Assembly: GCA_027627225.1 (NCBI GenBank)
Contig: CM051024.1
Coordinates: 43,022,847-43,086,846, forward strand
Reading direction: 5' to 3'
Length of the DNA: 64,000 nt
Origin: Congeria kusceri
Lineage: Eukaryota > Mollusca > Bivalvia > Myida > Dreissenidae
This document shows, in pieces, positions 60,924-64,000 of this stretch. The translations under genes were made by a program, and so were the position numbers. The notes below the pieces were generated by a model, which saw nothing but the letters and a program-made list of their open reading frames with translations, did no database searches and was not told where the DNA came from. The stretch's first letter is position 1. Every line of letters begins with the position of its first letter.

Positions 60924-62004
60924 GCATAAATTATTCAGCATTTGTTTGAGAATACTAATTAACGAAATGTTTCAAGTCTGCATTTTACTCATAGGTTTAT
61001 ATGCATGTGCAAAATGAACAGCAAAGATTTAGCAATAATGACTTACAGTAAACAATAACAAGAAATAATCAACAGCAGACAAATTCATTATCATGTACGA
61101 GTATTGCAACACAAGATATGCACATACAGCTCACATACTCTAGTAAAACACCGTACTCTGTACCAAAACACCATCAGTGAGTAAGAAAACTGCGAGCATT
61201 TTATAATTGGCTTTTTTCTCAGCTTTTCCAGAGAATCTATACATATACATTTCACAACAATGATTGTACAAAAATATGTAACTGTTATTGCGCATACCGG
61301 TTGTTTTAGAAAAGTAAAATGAGAGAAAATATGCTTTTGGTAGAACTGAATATTATGTTGTGGTATTATTAAATCATTAAGATATATTGCCAATTTGAAA
61401 TATGAAGAACGAACAAGATTTCATAAGAAAATGTTCAACATTTTATAACTTAAAGATTCTTATATAGAAACATCAAAACAAATGAATTTTGCATCACTGA
61501 AAAACAATGGCAACAGAAGTGTAAAGCATGTAATTCTAAAATGATTGTATTATGGTGAGATACTATGAATACACATCATGGTATATACAACTGAATTTAA
61601 ACCACAGCAGTCTGTTTGAAATTACAAAAATAAATACAACACTGTTTCTGAGAAATGGAAAACAACATAAGCAAAATGGCGTACCAACAGAACTAAACGT
61701 AATGTTGGAAAAATGGGAAGAAACGTAATGGCATCTTGTGAACTGTGCATGACAACTAAAATGGTGGAATATTGTCCTGAGAAATCTTACATTTATTTTA
61801 TTTTTTGAACCTCTTTAGAACAACTTAACAAGCACAGCACATACAAAACACAACGCTGTGTTCGATAAACACAGATGCCCCCAGTGTTTCCACACTCATA
61901 AGCAACAACTGTGCAAGTATCCCAAATGTTGTAGTAAGCGGTGTTGGTGCTAGACAAAATGGTAAAATCTAGTTAACCTCATTGCCGGATGAACAGGACA
62001 ATCA
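60924..62004. other. Low-copy DNA, possible 3' UTR of a minus-strand gene
   Basis: This lies downstream of the minus-strand exon at 62,125-62,005. A minus-strand AATAAA at 61,797-61,792, about 210 bp after the stop, is a possible poly(A) signal. A 100-codon minus frame at 61,393-61,091 has no recognisable domain or splice support and is not called. Confidence 0.35.
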
Positions 62005-62125
62005 CTATATATCTCCTGCATCAATAGCTGATGCCAGGACCATACAAACATAATACCTTGGAGCAAAGAAAAGGATTGATAGCAAGAATCCAATGTCAGA
62101 AGATCTTGTGTAACTTCCAAATTTT
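62005..62125 (-). CDS. Terminal exon of an unidentified membrane protein gene
   Basis: A strong acceptor (GTAATTTTTCAG) precedes the exon, which starts at 62,125. After one base the frame is open for 39 codons to TAG at 62,007-62,005. The peptide starts KFGSYTRSSD and contains a hydrophobic stretch (IGFLLSILFFAPRYYVCMVL) that could be a membrane segment, ending SAIDAGDI. The mix of hydrophobic and polar residues looks like real coding sequence. Upstream exons would lie to the right, beyond element B and probably beyond the window. The family is not recognised. Confidence 0.4.
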
Positions 62126-62331
62126 CTGAAAAATTACGTTACATTAATTAAATTACACTTGTTGTTCCATTAATTAACTTTACAAATTAGAAGCTTCTTT
62201 AATGAGAAATTATATGCAATACAATACTGGTTGCAGTTTGCATTAGCGGTTTCAATACTGAATAACAATTCCACTGATGAAATGGTGTGATAGAAAATCT
62301 GCGATAGATCAATTGTAGATTCACCCATAAA

Positions 62332-63553
62332 CAAGAGGGCCAAGATGGCACTAGATCGCTCACCTGAGTGTAAAGCATCATAATGGCTTTTAACAAAAAG
62401 ATTGTTTAAGATTTCAATATAGCCATATAGGCAAAACTGTCCCGCCCCCGGCGGCCATTATTTTTAACGAATCAAAATGATTTCCAGGCATTTGGTAAAC
62501 GGTCAACCAAGGAACATGTATGTGAAATTATTTTGAAATTTTTTTTTTAACAAATCACAATGATTTCAAGGAACTTGGTAGAGGGTTACCCAAGGAACAT
62601 TTCTGTGAAATTATTTTGAAATCATGCTAGTGGCTTCAGACTATAAGATTTCAAAAGTGTTCAATATAGCCATATAAGGAAAACTGCCCTGCCCCCTGGC
62701 GGCCATGCTTTTTAACGTATCAAAATGATTTGAAAAAATTTGGTAGAGGGTTACCCAAGGAGCATTTCTGTTAAATTATTTTTAAATCCAGCCAGTGGTT
62801 TCAGACAAGAAGATTTTTAAAGTTTTCAATATGGCCATATAAGGGAAACTGCCCCGCCCCCTGGCAGCCGTGTTTTTTTAACAAATCAAAATGATTTAAA
62901 GGAATTTGGTAGAGGGTTACCCAAGGACCAATTCTGTGAAATTATTTTGAAATCCAGCCAGTGGTTTCAAACTAGAAGATTTTTTTAAGTTTTCAATATA
63001 GTTATATAAGGAAAACTGGCCCGCCCCCTGGCGGCCATGTTTTTTAACGAATCCAAATAATTTCAAGGAACTTGGTAGATGGTCACCCAAGGAACATTTA
63101 CGTGAAATTATTTTTAAATCCAGCCAGTGGTTTCAGACAAGAAGATTTTTAAAGTTTTCAATATATCCATATAAGGAAAACTGCCCCGCCCCCTAGCGGC
63201 CATGTTTTTAAACAAAACAAAATGACTTGAAGGAATGTGGTAGAGGGTCACCCAAGGAGCATTTCTGTAAAAACTATTTTCAACTCCAGCCAGTGGTAAC
63301 GAGAAGATTTGTTAAGTTTTCCAGTTTTGAAGCTTTTGGTTGCCATGACAACCAGAGTTTTCAATGTACTTTAATATATTGATGGAATTTGGTAAAGGAC
63401 CATCCCAGGAACATTCCTGCCAAGTTTGGTTAAAATCCGCCTAGTGGTTTCAGAGAAGAAGTTGTTTGAAGTAAAATGTTGACGACGGACGCTGGACACA
63501 GACTGACCACAATAGCTCACCCTTGAGAACTTTGTGCTCAGTTGAGCTAAAAA
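62332..63553 (+). mobile_element. Helentron-like non-autonomous element B
   Basis: The 5' end, CAAGAGGGCCAAGATGGCAC then GCTCACCTGAG, matches element A (3190-3226). The 3' end, a GAGAACTTTGTGCTC imperfect hairpin then AGTTGAGCTAAAAA, matches 4753-4781 with a few changes. About 170 bp before the 3' end also align with element A (TTTGGT-AAAATC, ATGTTGAC). The core is about five 165-bp units. There is no coding frame. It sits in what would be an intron of the gene ending at 62,005. Confidence 0.7.
62410..63310. repeat. 165-bp tandem core of element B
   Basis: Landmarks AACGAATCAAAATGATTT (and variants) lie at 62,466, 62,549, 62,714, 62,880, 63,047 and 63,211. Spacing is 164-167 bp except for one half-unit of 83 bp. 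Units also carry GCCCCGCCCCCTGGCGGCCA, a GC-rich word absent from element A, but share GTTTCAGA and AGAAGATTTTTAAAG with it. Confidence 0.88.
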
Positions 63554-64000
63554 TAACAATTATTATTACCCCTTCAAGGGTGAAATATCATCACAAAAAT
63601 TGCAAATAAAAATATTCACACAAAAATATAAAATTGGACAAAAATGTCAACATCAGATCTGCTGGGAAATCTTAATAGAGTTTAAAATGTTTGTATGTCT
63701 GTAGAATTTTAGAATACAAACTATGCATGGAACGATACATTAATGTTCTGATGCAGACAACTTAATGTTCTAAAAACACAACTGCGAACATAAAATAACA
63801 CCCCTCTGAAGGCAGCAGATACATGTATGTTACCCCCCAGAAAAAAAGGACCCTCTTAGGTATCACCAAGTTAAAAAGCTGAGAAAAACTGACTTTCTAA
63901 CAGAAAACATATGAACTCCATTGATGAAAAATGAATGGACAAAACCATTTAAATTTCCCATTGGCTGTGTTAAGTCTCAATTCTAATAAAACATAAAGCA
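63554..64000. other. Low-copy AT-rich DNA, nothing recognised
   Basis: No exon with convincing splice signals, array or RNA gene was found before the window ends. Confidence 0.4.

Noticed and set aside
61091..61393. A 100-codon minus-strand frame
   Set aside because: It has AT-rich noncoding-like composition, no recognisable domain, and lies where the 3' UTR of the 62-kb exon would be.

Overview
This is eukaryotic nuclear DNA. It is AT-rich, has no long conserved reading frame, and is built mostly of satellites, minisatellites and small non-autonomous transposons. Splice-type signals (GTAAG donors, pyrimidine-tract AG acceptors), a tRNA-derived SINE head and several Helentron-like elements with ~145-165 bp internal tandem repeats point to a metazoan. 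A bivalve mollusc is the most likely source, but that is an inference from repeat style and was not tested by any search. No complete gene can be called. Most open frames run through tandem arrays whose period is a multiple of three (39, 45, 51, 54, 84 bp) and are open on both strands, so I do not call them genes.

Layout. 1-950: low-copy DNA with one weak exon-like frame. 955-27,000: a ~43-bp-monomer satellite with higher-order structure, arranged as an old tandem segmental duplication (about 1.9-11.9 kb against 13.8-21.1 kb, with a third partial copy at 21.1-24.4 kb). Four later insertions interrupt it: a Helentron-like element (3190-4781), two TA-flanked inverted-repeat MITEs (7574-8266 and 13,939-14,547) and a 145-bp repeat block (24,510-25,756). 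Because the satellite is duplicated, matching unoccupied sites exist and fix three of these insertion boundaries. One satellite cell has recently expanded into ~24 near-identical 45-bp copies (12,386-13,480).

27,000-37,120: lower-copy DNA with small arrays (62, ~20, 42 and 54/84 bp), a possible MITE, three weak plus-strand terminal-exon candidates and the 3' end of another Helentron-like element. 37,350-46,400: an (ATT)n / CT-rich 27-mer / (ATT)n block in which the + strand is almost free of G over three segments. 46,400-51,460: low-copy DNA holding a Helentron-like element (47,384-48,265) and the best gene evidence in the window, four minus-strand exons with canonical splice sites that specify a membrane segment and a short tail, with an apparent single-base frame break. 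51,466-55,195: a 51-bp array that would lie in an intron of that gene.

55,478-56,335: 22 exact-period 39-bp copies. Each unit contains the 33-bp 5' end of the element found at 47,384, so a transposon terminus has become a satellite. 57,000-64,000: a SINE, a 145-bp repeat element, a 26-bp array, a second minus-strand terminal exon (62,005-62,125) and another Helentron-like element in what would be that gene's intron.

Overall, the window looks like intronic and intergenic territory shaped by rolling-circle-type elements and by repeated conversion of element parts into tandem arrays.
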